Assembly: GCA_021769885.1 (NCBI GenBank)
Contig: JAETSA010000006.1
Location: forward strand, 1 to 64,000
DNA: 64,000 bases
Reading direction: 5' to 3'
From: Bacillota bacterium
GTDB lineage: Bacteria; Bacillota; Clostridia; Oscillospirales; Acutalibacteraceae
Shown one piece after another: positions 17,543 to 25,641 of the stretch (its first letter is position 1; each line of letters opens with the position of its first letter). Position numbers and translations under genes: made by a program. The notes under the pieces are model-generated. The model saw nothing but the letters and a program-made list of their open reading frames with translations, was not told the origin of the DNA and searched no databases.

Positions 17543-18114
17543 GAATCGTATATTTAGCGGTGAAATACATCACGGTCATCGGCACATTTTTACAGGCATT
17601 TTTTGAGCATTTGACCTGCCGTGCCTATGAAATACTCATAGAGGACGGTCGGTACTTACGCCAAAACGAAATGTGCGGCCATATTGAGCACGAAATTCTC
17701 CGGAAGCGTTCCACGTCGTTTGCGATGTGCTTTTTCCCGTTCCTCTTTAATTTGCTGATTGGTCTTGTGACGGTTTCGGTGGGCTCGGTCAATGTGTATT
17801 ATCTCGGGGAGTTTTTTACATCGAAAGGATTCCCGAATTTCCTCAACTTCCTGTTCCTGTGGGTCGGTATTTCGGCACTGACGAATTTGTTCCCGCAGTG
17901 GGAGGATGCCTTGACGCTCAAAGAGCAGATTTACGGGAAGGGCAAATCCAACCTATTTGTGAAAATCATTGCCGCGCCGATTTTCGGAATTTTATACGCA
18001 GGCGCATATTTGCAGCGCTACGGGCTGACGCTGGTGACTTCCATCGCATTTTCGTTTGCTGTACCGTATATTTTGAGCACCTTTGTGCCCGCACTTTACA
18101 ATCTGGTCAAATAA
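17539..18114 (+). CDS. Multi-pass membrane protein of unknown function
   Basis: A 191-residue protein with about four hydrophobic helices. An N-terminal stretch contains Cys, Glu and a HIEHE segment (about residues 48-52), followed by helices in FPFLFNLLIGLVTVSVG, FLNFLFLWVGISALTNL and two more near the C-terminus. I do not recognise the family. The HxxHE-like pattern is not the HEXXH of metalloproteases. The ATG overlaps the previous stop (ATGA), so it is co-translated with the zinc-ribbon/TPR protein and the two probably work together. Confidence 0.6.
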   Translation: MRIVYLAVKYITVIGTFLQAFFEHLTCRAYEILIEDGRYLRQNEMCGHIEHEILRKRSTSFAMCFFPFLFNLLIGLVTVSVGSVNVYYLGEFFTSKGFPNFLNFLFLWVGISALTNLFPQWEDALTLKEQIYGKGKSNLFVKIIAAPIFGILYAGAYLQRYGLTLVTSIAFSFAVPYILSTFVPALYNLVK

Positions 18115-18129
18115 ATGTAAATAAAGCAA

Positions 18130-18175
18130 AAACACAACCGTGAAGCAGAAATGCTTTTCGGTTGTGTTCTTTTTT
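18130..18175. terminator. Bidirectional terminator
   Basis: Stem AACACAACCG / CGGTTGTGTT with an inner AAGCA / TGCTT extension and flanking A and T runs. It separates the convergent membrane-protein and lipoprotein genes. Confidence 0.85.
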
Positions 18176-18182
18176 CGTCGGT

Positions 18183-18494
18183 TCAGCGCATAGCGTCAGA
18201 CGCCGCATCCTCTGCGCCTGTGACTGCATCATTTGCGACCTTGCCCGCATCGGATGCCGCTTCGCTGACAAGATTGCCTGCGCCTGTGGCGGCTTCTCCG
18301 ACAACCTCGCCCGCGCCCGTCACAACATCGCCGACGGCATTGCCCGCATTGGAAACACCGTTTGAAACGTCTGTTGCCGCATTGTTTTGCGAGGCGTGGT
18401 CAGAAACCTTGCCGTCGTCGCTCTTGCCGCAGGCAACCAGCCCCACGGCAATCAGCGCAATGATTACGGCAATCAAAAGTATACTCTTTTTCAT
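18183..18494 (-). CDS. Repetitive Ala/Gly/Val-rich lipoprotein
   Basis: A 103-residue protein. Its signal peptide ends in a lipobox LVAC (Cys near residue 22), so it should be anchored to the outer face of the membrane. After a short acidic linker the mature part consists of imperfect ~11-residue repeats (such as GDVVTGAGEVV, GEAATGAGNLV and SEAASDAGKVA) that would form an amphipathic helix. The ATG at 18494 follows AGAGGAAA; an in-frame start at 18524 is less likely. No named family was recognised. It stands alone between a terminator and an interspersed element. Confidence 0.7.
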   Translation of the reverse strand: MKKSILLIAVIIALIAVGLVACGKSDDGKVSDHASQNNAATDVSNGVSNAGNAVGDVVTGAGEVVGEAATGAGNLVSEAASDAGKVANDAVTGAEDAASDAMR

Positions 18495-18558
18495 TGCAAT
18501 TTCCTCTTCCTGATTTTCGGACAATGGTAGTGTGCCGAAAAAACTTTGATTTATGCGT

Positions 18559-18833
18559 TAGGGTTAACCGATAAATCTGAACTCGCCCAAAAGGCGCATC
18601 CTGCGGGCACTTTTGCACTTATCGCGCTTGCAAGGCGTCAGCCTTGCTGTGCGCTCTGCGCCCAAAATTGCACCACATTATACGCCTTTTGGGTCGTAGA
18701 ATTTTCGGGAGCGAGATTTTCGGTTAGCCGCGGCAAAACCGCAGGCAATCCTGTCGGATTGCCGAGGATTTTAACAAAGGATTAGCGGAAATCCAGCCCC
18801 GAAAATCGGGTTCGGATTTGTCGGTTAACCCTA
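18559..18833. repeat. Structured interspersed element, copy M1
   Basis: About 271 bp bounded by long inverted repeats (left arm TAGGGTTAACCGATAAATC..., right arm its complement with 2-3 changes), flanked by TA on both sides. It contains hairpin a at 18631-18646 (CAAGGC-GTCA-GCCTTG) and hairpin b at 18744-18763 (GGCAATC-CTGTCG-GATTGCC followed by GAGG). It shares loops and motifs with M2 (32814), M3 (39331) and, for hairpin a, M4 (49879). Its right end supplies the TAG stop of ypeB. No ORF of note. Confidence 0.75.
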
Positions 18834-20174
18834 TTTCGTCAAAACGCCGTCGTCGGAATACAGAAGCAGAAGAATGTCATCCTCATAGCCCGTTACGGTG
18901 TTGATATAGACCAAAAGCTCTGCGCCCTCGCTGTTTTTGCAGTGAAATTCATAAGCGGTGCGTTCGCCTGCACTTTCCGTAGGAATGACCGCCAAACGCG
19001 TATCGATGACCGTCAGAAGGGGGCTGACCTTTTTCTGCGCTTCCGCCGCAGGTATTGCGGGTGTGGGGTGCGTGCGCGTTTTGTGATTCATCACATAGCC
19101 GCGGCAGTCGGCAGAGAGAATTTTACCGTTTTCGAGACTGACGCTGATTTTAATCAAATCGGGATAGCAGATATATTCCCCGTCACGGTAGGCATAATTG
19201 ATGGTGCAAATGCCGTCGGATACCGTGTAGTAGCTTTCGGTCATATCTAAAAAACCGTTTTTGTTTAAAAATTCCACAGCATATTTTCGCGCGTCGGCAT
19301 ATTCCAGTTTGCTCTCGCCCGCAAAGTGACCCGACAGCAAATACAAAAGATAGCCGCCTTTTTTTGTAATCGCAACGGTACTGTCGCCGCCCGAAAAGCA
19401 ATAAGCCGCAGTTGCATCTGCCTCCTCGGAAAGAAAAGTAACGTCTTTTTCGGCAAGCCCCAAAACAGCGGCGGCTTTACGGAGCGCCTCTTCTTTTGTG
19501 ATTTCGGATTTGTCCTGCAGGAGTGCCGCATCGCGTTGGTTGATATGGTCGGAGAACGGACCGTCATACAAAAGCGAAGGATATTCCGTCAAGGACTGCT
19601 CGGCATCCTCCATATTTTTCGAAAGCGATGCAATTTGTTCACCCTTTTGCTCAAGCGTGCTTTCGGCAGTTTCAAAATCCAAATATCCGTCAAACAACTG
19701 CTCGCGCATCGCGGAAATATCCTCGGTCAGCGTTTCGGAAAATCGCAAAAGCGCAAAAAGCTGTTCACGCTCTTCTGCTGAAATGGTTTCGCCGCGCTCC
19801 ACCTTTTTGCTGAGCGCTGTCACAAAATCGCCGATTTGCGACAGGAATTTATACGTGTTGTCAAGTCTTGCTTCCGAAAGCGGTAAAACGGCAAGGCTGC
19901 TTTTGGCGCCCGTTGCTTCCCGCCGCAGCTGTGAAGCCATGGTGCCGAGCATGGTCGGGGTGTTTGCATAGACGCCTTTTTGCAAATCGGTGTGTATATT
20001 GCTGATATACGTGTCCAGCTCGCAAAGCGCGCGTTCGTGGGCGATGCGGATTTGCCGCTGACTGCGCGCGGCGCGGACGTTGCCGACAATGGAAAACGTC
20101 AGCAATACGGTAAACACCGCCAAAGTGTAGGCATACAGGCGGATTTTTCGGCGTTTGGATACGGTTTTTCCCAT
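18831..20174 (-). CDS. ypeB: Germination protein YpeB
   Basis: A 447-residue protein with an N-terminal membrane helix (about 13-35), a coiled YpeB domain and three PepSY-like domains toward the C-terminus (for example KEEALRKAAAVLGL and LVYINTVTGYEDDILLLL). In Bacillus YpeB localises and stabilises the cortex-lytic enzyme SleB in spores, and the two genes form an operon. No sleB is next to it here; the upstream gene is divergent. The ATG at 20174 follows AGAGGTGA; a long in-frame extension upstream covers a promoter region and is rejected. The TAG stop lies at the border of element M1. Confidence 0.88.
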   Translation of the reverse strand: MGKTVSKRRKIRLYAYTLAVFTVLLTFSIVGNVRAARSQRQIRIAHERALCELDTYISNIHTDLQKGVYANTPTMLGTMASQLRREATGAKSSLAVLPLSEARLDNTYKFLSQIGDFVTALSKKVERGETISAEEREQLFALLRFSETLTEDISAMREQLFDGYLDFETAESTLEQKGEQIASLSKNMEDAEQSLTEYPSLLYDGPFSDHINQRDAALLQDKSEITKEEALRKAAAVLGLAEKDVTFLSEEADATAAYCFSGGDSTVAITKKGGYLLYLLSGHFAGESKLEYADARKYAVEFLNKNGFLDMTESYYTVSDGICTINYAYRDGEYICYPDLIKISVSLENGKILSADCRGYVMNHKTRTHPTPAIPAAEAQKKVSPLLTVIDTRLAVIPTESAGERTAYEFHCKNSEGAELLVYINTVTGYEDDILLLLYSDDGVLTK

Positions 20175-20252
20175 AGATTTCACCTCTTTGTTACAATTTG
20201 CAAAAAAACGGAAAATATACCGAAAAATCTTAAAAAAATATGCGGATTTGGT

Positions 20253-20281
20253 TTGCCAAAGCAGCGAAATTCGTGTATAAT
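20253..20281 (+). promoter_or_regulatory. Sigma-A promoter for cysteine desulfurase operon
   Basis: TTGCCA at 20253-20258, a 17-base spacer and TATAAT at 20276-20281, about 48 bases before the first start codon. Confidence 0.75.
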
Positions 20282-20329
20282 AAAAAACTGAATTAAAATG
20301 CGTTATTTTATGAAAAAGGAGTGTGTGTG

Positions 20330-21463
20330 ATGGAGTGCTATTTAGACAACAGCGCGACGACCAAGCCCTGCAAAGCGGCAGTCGCGGCGGCGGTAGAAAC
20401 GGCAACCGACGTATTTGGCAATCCGTCCTCTCTGCACCGTCACGGGTTTCGTGCCTTGCAGCTTCTTGAATCGGCGCGTGCGGCGGTGGCAAAGCCGCTT
20501 TCGGCAGAATCGGGAGAGATTTATTTCACACCGAGCGGCACAGCGGCGAATAATACGGCTATCTTCGGCGCGGTGCAAAAGAATCGGCGCAGAGGCAATA
20601 AGATTGTCACCACGGCTTACGAGCATCCAAGCGTAGAAAAATGTATGGCGCGTCTGGAGTCAGAGGGATTTACGGTCGAGCGGCTTGTGCCGGACAGTCA
20701 CGGCAACATCACAGCGGCGCAGTTCGCCGATGCGATTGACGAAAATACGATTTTGGTAAGCTTAATGGCGGTCAATAATGAAGTCGGCAGTATTTTGCCG
20801 TTCGAATCGGTTGCCGCCTTAATTCGGCGCAAAAAATCCCCCGCACTTTTGCACGTGGACGCCGTACAAGGCTTTTTGAAGCTGCCGATTGTTCCGAAAA
20901 AATGCGGGATTGACCTTTTAAGCGTCAGCGCACATAAGGTACACGGCTTAAAAGGCGTGGGTGCGCTGTATATGAAAAAAGGTGTGCAGATTCCGCCTTA
21001 CATTTTAGGCGGTGGGCAGGAAAACGGGCTTTGCTCGGGCACACAGGGTATGCCTGCCATTGCCGCATTCAAAGCGGCGGTGGACGCGTGCGGCGACGTG
21101 CGGAAAAATCTGACGCACGTAAGCTCTTTAAACGCTCGCCTGCGCGAAAAGCTGACGGCGATTGCGGGTGTAACGGTGCATTCGCCCGAAAACGCGCTTC
21201 CCTATATTTTAAACATTTCGTTAGAGGGTATTCCCTCGCAGGTCAGCGTAAACTATTTGTCGGAAGCGGGCGTGTATGCTTCGGCAGGCTCGGCGTGCTC
21301 TAAGGGGCACAGAAGTCCCGTGCTGACCGCGATGGGACTTTCCCCCGCACAGATGGACAGCGCGATTCGCCTGAGTCTTTCACGCGAAACGACAGAGGAA
21401 GAAATTGATTACTGCGTGTGCGCTTTGGAAAATGCCGCCGCGCAATTACGGAAAAAGGGATAA
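20330..21463 (+). CDS. Cysteine desulfurase (NifS/IscS-like)
   Basis: A 377-residue PLP enzyme that takes sulfur from cysteine to form an enzyme persulfide. The PLP lysine lies in SVSAHKVHG and the catalytic cysteine in the flexible loop AGSACSKGHRSP. The N-terminus has YLDNSATTKP. The ATG at 20330 follows AAAAAGGAG; the GTG at 20321 overlaps that site. The gene lies directly before thiI, the arrangement known from Bacillus NifZ-ThiI, so the persulfide is probably passed to ThiI for tRNA 4-thiouridine or thiamine synthesis. Confidence 0.92.
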   Translation: MECYLDNSATTKPCKAAVAAAVETATDVFGNPSSLHRHGFRALQLLESARAAVAKPLSAESGEIYFTPSGTAANNTAIFGAVQKNRRRGNKIVTTAYEHPSVEKCMARLESEGFTVERLVPDSHGNITAAQFADAIDENTILVSLMAVNNEVGSILPFESVAALIRRKKSPALLHVDAVQGFLKLPIVPKKCGIDLLSVSAHKVHGLKGVGALYMKKGVQIPPYILGGGQENGLCSGTQGMPAIAAFKAAVDACGDVRKNLTHVSSLNARLREKLTAIAGVTVHSPENALPYILNISLEGIPSQVSVNYLSEAGVYASAGSACSKGHRSPVLTAMGLSPAQMDSAIRLSLSRETTEEEIDYCVCALENAAAQLRKKG

Positions 21464-21465
21464 AA

Positions 21466-22644
21466 ATGCAGGAAATTATTTTAATCAAAAACGGCGAATT
21501 GGCATTAAAAGGCTTGAACCGTTCTACATTTGAAAGCGTTTTGGTAAAAAATATTAAGCGCAGAATGCAGGACCTCGGCAGTTTTGTCATATCCCGTTCA
21601 CAATCTACGATTACAATAGAACCAACCGACGAAGGCTTCGATACGGATGAGGCGGTCGAACGTCTTTCCAAGGTGTTCGGCATTGCGGCGTTTCAGCGCG
21701 CGGCGGCAGTCGAAAAGGATATGGATGCGATTTTGGCGGTGGCACCCGCGTATTTGGAAGCCCAGCTTGCGGACATTTCCACCTTTAAGGTGGAGGCAAA
21801 GCGCTCCGATAAAAAATTCCCGCTGACTTCCCCCGAAATCAGCCGTGAAGTCGGCGGCGCACTGCTCGGAAGGTTTCCGCACCTGACGGTGGATGTGCAT
21901 CACCCCGACCGCGTGGTTACGGTGGAAATCCGCGAAAAGAAAGCCTATATCCGCTGCGACCAAATCAAAGGTGCGGGCGGTATGCCCGTAGGCACAGGCG
22001 GCAAGGCGGCACTGCTCATTTCAGGCGGCATTGACAGCCCCGTCGCGGGCTGGATGCTTGCAAAACGCGGCATCGTGCTCGATGCAATTCACTTTGCTTC
22101 CCCGCCTTTTACCTCGCCGCAGGCGGAAATGAAGGTACACGATTTGCTGTCGCAGGTGGCAAAATACAGCGGCGACATCGGACTTTACACCGTACCGTTT
22201 ACCGAAATTCAGGAGCAGATTCGTGACAACTGCCCCGAGGAGCTGTTTACACTGGTGATGCGGCGATTTATGATGCGCATTTCCGAGAGGATAGCGCGCA
22301 GAGAGGACTGTGCCGCGCTGATTACGGGCGAAAGTGTCGGGCAGGTGGCAAGCCAAACGATGCTTGCGCTCGGCTGTACGGATGCAGTTGTAAATATGCC
22401 CGTTTTCCGTCCGTTGATTGGGATGGATAAGGATGAAATCATTATCCGTTCGCGGCAGATTGACACCTTTGATATTTCTATCCGTCCGTATGAGGACTGC
22501 TGTACGGTGTTTACGCCGAAGCATCCGCGCACCCGCCCGAAGCTCGAATTTTTAGAGCAGGCGGAGCAGGCACTGGATGTGGAAAACCTGATACAGCGCG
22601 CCGTAGACGGTGCACGGTTCGAAATCATTCGTTGCACATTTTGA
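21466..22644 (+). CDS. thiI: tRNA sulfurtransferase ThiI
   Basis: A 392-residue protein with an N-terminal ferredoxin-like/THUMP region (about 1-165, DISTFKVEAKRSDKKFPL) and a PP-loop ATPase domain (SGGIDSPVAGW, about residue 187). ThiI adenylates tRNA uridine 8 and adds sulfur to make 4-thiouridine; it can also supply sulfur to ThiS. The C-terminal rhodanese domain of the E. coli enzyme is absent, as in Bacillus, so sulfur should come directly from the adjacent desulfurase. The ATG at 21466 comes 2 bases after the previous stop codon. Confidence 0.93.
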   Translation: MQEIILIKNGELALKGLNRSTFESVLVKNIKRRMQDLGSFVISRSQSTITIEPTDEGFDTDEAVERLSKVFGIAAFQRAAAVEKDMDAILAVAPAYLEAQLADISTFKVEAKRSDKKFPLTSPEISREVGGALLGRFPHLTVDVHHPDRVVTVEIREKKAYIRCDQIKGAGGMPVGTGGKAALLISGGIDSPVAGWMLAKRGIVLDAIHFASPPFTSPQAEMKVHDLLSQVAKYSGDIGLYTVPFTEIQEQIRDNCPEELFTLVMRRFMMRISERIARREDCAALITGESVGQVASQTMLALGCTDAVVNMPVFRPLIGMDKDEIIIRSRQIDTFDISIRPYEDCCTVFTPKHPRTRPKLEFLEQAEQALDVENLIQRAVDGARFEIIRCTF

Positions 22645-22659
22645 TTTGAGGGATACACT

Positions 22660-23139
22660 ATGACTCCGGAAGAAGAAATCGTTCAAAAGCTTACCGAAAA
22701 AGGTCTTACGCTGACCACGGCGGAATCCTGCACGGGCGGGCTTGTCGCCAAACGCCTGACGGATGTTTCGGGTGCGTCGGCGGTATTCCACGGCGGCGCG
22801 GTGACCTATTCGAATCGCCTGAAATCGGAGTGGCTCGGCGTGAAGGAAGAAACCCTGCGGCAGTTCGGCGCAGTAAGCGCGCAGACCGCGCGGGAAATGG
22901 CGGAGGGCGCACGGAAATTTGCAAAATCGGATTTGGCGGTTGCCATTACAGGGATTGCAGGTCCAAATTCCGACGATACAAATAAACCCGTCGGCTTAGT
23001 GTATATTGCGCTGGCAAGCGAAGACGGCGTCACCGTCGAAAAACACGAAAATCACTTTACCGAAAACGTGCGGGAGAATAACCGCACGGCTTCGGCATCC
23101 GATGCACTGGAACTGGTTCGGAGGTATTTGTGCAAATGA
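22660..23139 (+). CDS. pncC: Nicotinamide-nucleotide amidohydrolase (CinA C-terminal family)
   Basis: A 159-residue stand-alone CinA C-terminal domain. Conserved parts are LTTAESCTGGLVAKRLTDV, VTYSNRLKSEWLGV, GAVSAQTAREMA and AITGIAGP. PncC converts nicotinamide mononucleotide to nicotinate mononucleotide and ammonia in NAD salvage. The N-terminal MoCF domain of full CinA is absent, which is common. The start follows GAGGGA. Its stop overlaps the start of the first sortase gene (ATGA). Confidence 0.9.
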   Translation: MTPEEEIVQKLTEKGLTLTTAESCTGGLVAKRLTDVSGASAVFHGGAVTYSNRLKSEWLGVKEETLRQFGAVSAQTAREMAEGARKFAKSDLAVAITGIAGPNSDDTNKPVGLVYIALASEDGVTVEKHENHFTENVRENNRTASASDALELVRRYLCK

Positions 23140-24116
23140 GCGATAAATATGAAAAGGCAACGGATAAAGCCGTTGTCGAAAGAGCAAAGAAAAAAAAGAA
23201 AAAGAAATCGGGCGGTGTTTTTAACCGCATTGTCACGCTGATTGCCGTTTTGGTACTGCTTGTTGCGGGCGGCATTTGCGTAAAATATTTTTACGATATT
23301 TATGAAAGCAAAAAACAGGCGCAAAATATTGCAGAGCTGACTACACAGCCTGCGGAAAATTATCCCGCAGAACCTGCCTTTGTTCAGCCGCGTTACCGTG
23401 CCGCATACAACGAAAATAACGACCTTGTCGGGTGGATTACCGTGCCTAACACCGCTATAGACCATCCGGTTATGCAGTCGGAGGACAACGAATTTTATCT
23501 GCGTCACGATTTCCATAAGGAATATCTGCGCCGCGGCACAATCTATATGGATTACCGTAACGACGCCGAAAACTTCAACAAAAACACCATTTTGTACGGG
23601 CACAACTATCTCGATTCCACAATGTTTTCCGATTTGGAAAAATACAAGGACGCAGAATTTTACAAAACCGCACCCGTCATTACGTTCAACACCATTTACA
23701 AGGATTACAAGTGGAAGGTGTTCGCCGTGTTTTTGACGACGGCATCCGCAAACCTGGATAACGGCTATGTATTCAATTATATTTATCCGTTTATGACGGA
23801 CAGCAGCTTTGCGGAATTTGTTGCCGAGGTTGACAAGCGCAGTCTTTATCATACAGGCGTAGATGTTTTGCCGACCGACAAGATTTTAACGCTTTCCACC
23901 TGTACGCGCGATATGGATTTGAGTCCGCGCAAGCAGGAGGATGCGCGCTGTGTCGTGATGGCACGCTTGGTGCGCGAGGGCGAGGATCCTTATGTGGATG
24001 TTTCGGCGGTGCAAATCAATGAAAATCCGAAATATCCGCAGCTTTGGTATGACAAGCACAAAACCGCAAATCCCTTTAGAAATGATGAAAAATGGTTCCC
24101 GAGAGGAGAGGAATAA
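23136..24116 (+). CDS. Class B sortase 1
   Basis: A 326-residue transpeptidase with a Lys-rich cytoplasmic start, one membrane helix (about 31-52) and a class B sortase domain. Catalytic residues are visible: His in YGHN (about 156), Cys in LTLSTCT (about 256) and Arg in ARCVVMARL (about 271). Class B sortases attach surface proteins to the wall or polymerise pili. The ATG at 23136 follows GGAGG. It overlaps pncC and the next sortase gene. No protein with a clear sorting signal is encoded in this window, so the substrate lies elsewhere. Confidence 0.9.
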   Translation: MSDKYEKATDKAVVERAKKKKKKKSGGVFNRIVTLIAVLVLLVAGGICVKYFYDIYESKKQAQNIAELTTQPAENYPAEPAFVQPRYRAAYNENNDLVGWITVPNTAIDHPVMQSEDNEFYLRHDFHKEYLRRGTIYMDYRNDAENFNKNTILYGHNYLDSTMFSDLEKYKDAEFYKTAPVITFNTIYKDYKWKVFAVFLTTASANLDNGYVFNYIYPFMTDSSFAEFVAEVDKRSLYHTGVDVLPTDKILTLSTCTRDMDLSPRKQEDARCVVMARLVREGEDPYVDVSAVQINENPKYPQLWYDKHKTANPFRNDEKWFPRGEE

Positions 24117-25612
24117 TGTCAAAACGTGAGGAAAATCGTGAGGAAGAAATGCTTTCCTTCGATGAACTGAAAAAACAGGTGACCGCGGACGAGGCGGATT
24201 TCACCGAGGATGCAGAGGTACAGCAGCTGCTCTCCTCTTTGCGGGATATTCCCGCGCCCGACGAAGCACAGGCATCCGATTCGGAAGAGGAAAACGAAGC
24301 ACCGACGGAGTCGGAACCCCCTGACGAAGCGCAGAATTATAAAAGCATTTATGACGATGTTTTGCGTGCCGTGAGCGAGAGTAAACCCGCTGAGGAAGAG
24401 GTGACCGGCCGCCGCAGTAAATTTCTGTCGGGCAAGGGGCAGTTTGTAGACGTGACCGAGCATTATCAGGAATACGCCGACCTTACCCCGCAGTCGGAGG
24501 AAATGCCCGAAGAACCTGCCGCACAGCCGTCCGAATCGGAAGAAGAACCGCGAGCGGCAGAACCCGAAAAGCAATACAGAACCTTTAACGAGATTTTTAA
24601 GGATACTTTTTTGAAGATTTTCCCCAATCGGCACGACACGGTCGGCGAGGGAATTCGCAAAACCGTTGTAAATCTTTCCGTTCTGGCACTTGCAGGCTGT
24701 CTTGTCTACTTCGGCATTTACGGCGTGCAAAGCTATCAGGCAAGCAAACAGCTCGCCGATATCAAAGGGCAGATTATTGACGATTCCACGCCCTCTGCCG
24801 AAAATGACGTTTGGGCGGAGTTCCTTTCGAAATATCCGAATATCCGTCTGCCTGAGGGGATGATGGCGAAATATGCGTATCTTTATGCCATCAATCAGGA
24901 TTTGGTCGGCTGGATTAAAATCCCGAACTCTCTGATTGACGTACAGGTCGTGCAGGCGGCGGATAATGCCACCTATTTAAAGCAGGATTTCTACGGCAAT
25001 TACAGCCGTTACGGCTGTCCGTGTATGGATTACCGAAACGACCCGAAATATCTCAATAAAAATACCATTTTGTACGGCCATCATATGAGCGACGGATTGG
25101 TGTTCGCCGATTTAAAGAAATATAAGGATATCGAGGGCTTTCAGGCTTCTCCCGTGATTGAGTTTGACACGCTCTACCGCAGCTACAGATTCAAGGTCTA
25201 CGCCGCATTCATCACCAACAGCAAGGAATCCGATGACAACGGGTATATTTTCAACTATACGGTGACAGATTTCGGCTCGAACGACAAATTTATGGAGTAT
25301 ATGGCGGCGGTGGATGAACGCAAGCTGTATTCTACAGGGGTCGATGTGCAGCCCGATGATAAAATTATCACACTGCAAACCTGCACCTATGAATTTTCCG
25401 ACGCACGTCTGGTGGTTGTGGGCAGACTGCTGCGCGAAAATGAAAGCACGTCGATTGATACGTCCTTGGCAGTCGCCAATGAAAATCCGCGTTACCCGCA
25501 GGCTTGGTATGATAAAAACGGTAAGACCAATCCGTTTGCGGAAGCACCGAAGTGGACGATTGGTGCAGGCACGACCGATGTGATTGCGGACGATGCGACT
25601 GCGGGTGCTTAA
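24116..25612 (+). CDS. Class B sortase 2 with long acidic cytoplasmic region
   Basis: A 498-residue class B sortase. Unlike its neighbour it has a ~190-residue acidic, Glu/Ala/Pro-rich cytoplasmic head before the membrane helix (VVNLSVLALAGCLVYFGIYG). The sortase domain has His in YGHHMSD, Cys in LQTCTYEF and Arg in DARLVVVGRL. Domain similarity to the first sortase (MDYRNDP, NENPRYPQAWYDK) indicates tandem duplication. The start ATG at 24116 overlaps the previous TAA by one base. The long head could bind a cytoplasmic or membrane partner. Confidence 0.9.
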   Translation: MSKREENREEEMLSFDELKKQVTADEADFTEDAEVQQLLSSLRDIPAPDEAQASDSEEENEAPTESEPPDEAQNYKSIYDDVLRAVSESKPAEEEVTGRRSKFLSGKGQFVDVTEHYQEYADLTPQSEEMPEEPAAQPSESEEEPRAAEPEKQYRTFNEIFKDTFLKIFPNRHDTVGEGIRKTVVNLSVLALAGCLVYFGIYGVQSYQASKQLADIKGQIIDDSTPSAENDVWAEFLSKYPNIRLPEGMMAKYAYLYAINQDLVGWIKIPNSLIDVQVVQAADNATYLKQDFYGNYSRYGCPCMDYRNDPKYLNKNTILYGHHMSDGLVFADLKKYKDIEGFQASPVIEFDTLYRSYRFKVYAAFITNSKESDDNGYIFNYTVTDFGSNDKFMEYMAAVDERKLYSTGVDVQPDDKIITLQTCTYEFSDARLVVVGRLLRENESTSIDTSLAVANENPRYPQAWYDKNGKTNPFAEAPKWTIGAGTTDVIADDATAGA

Positions 25613-25641
25613 TTGCGTGAAAGACGGTTAGATGATAAGGG

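Noticed and set aside
18559-18833. IS630/mariner-type MITE with TA duplication
   Set aside because: TA flanks M1 and M2, but M3 lacks it and M4 fits a CT duplication better. The ends are not conserved between copies. I list these as structured elements, not as an IS630 MITE.
20175-20492. Extended N-terminus of ypeB
   Set aside because: It covers the divergent promoter region and encodes low-quality sequence; the ATG at 20174 has AGAGGTGA before it.
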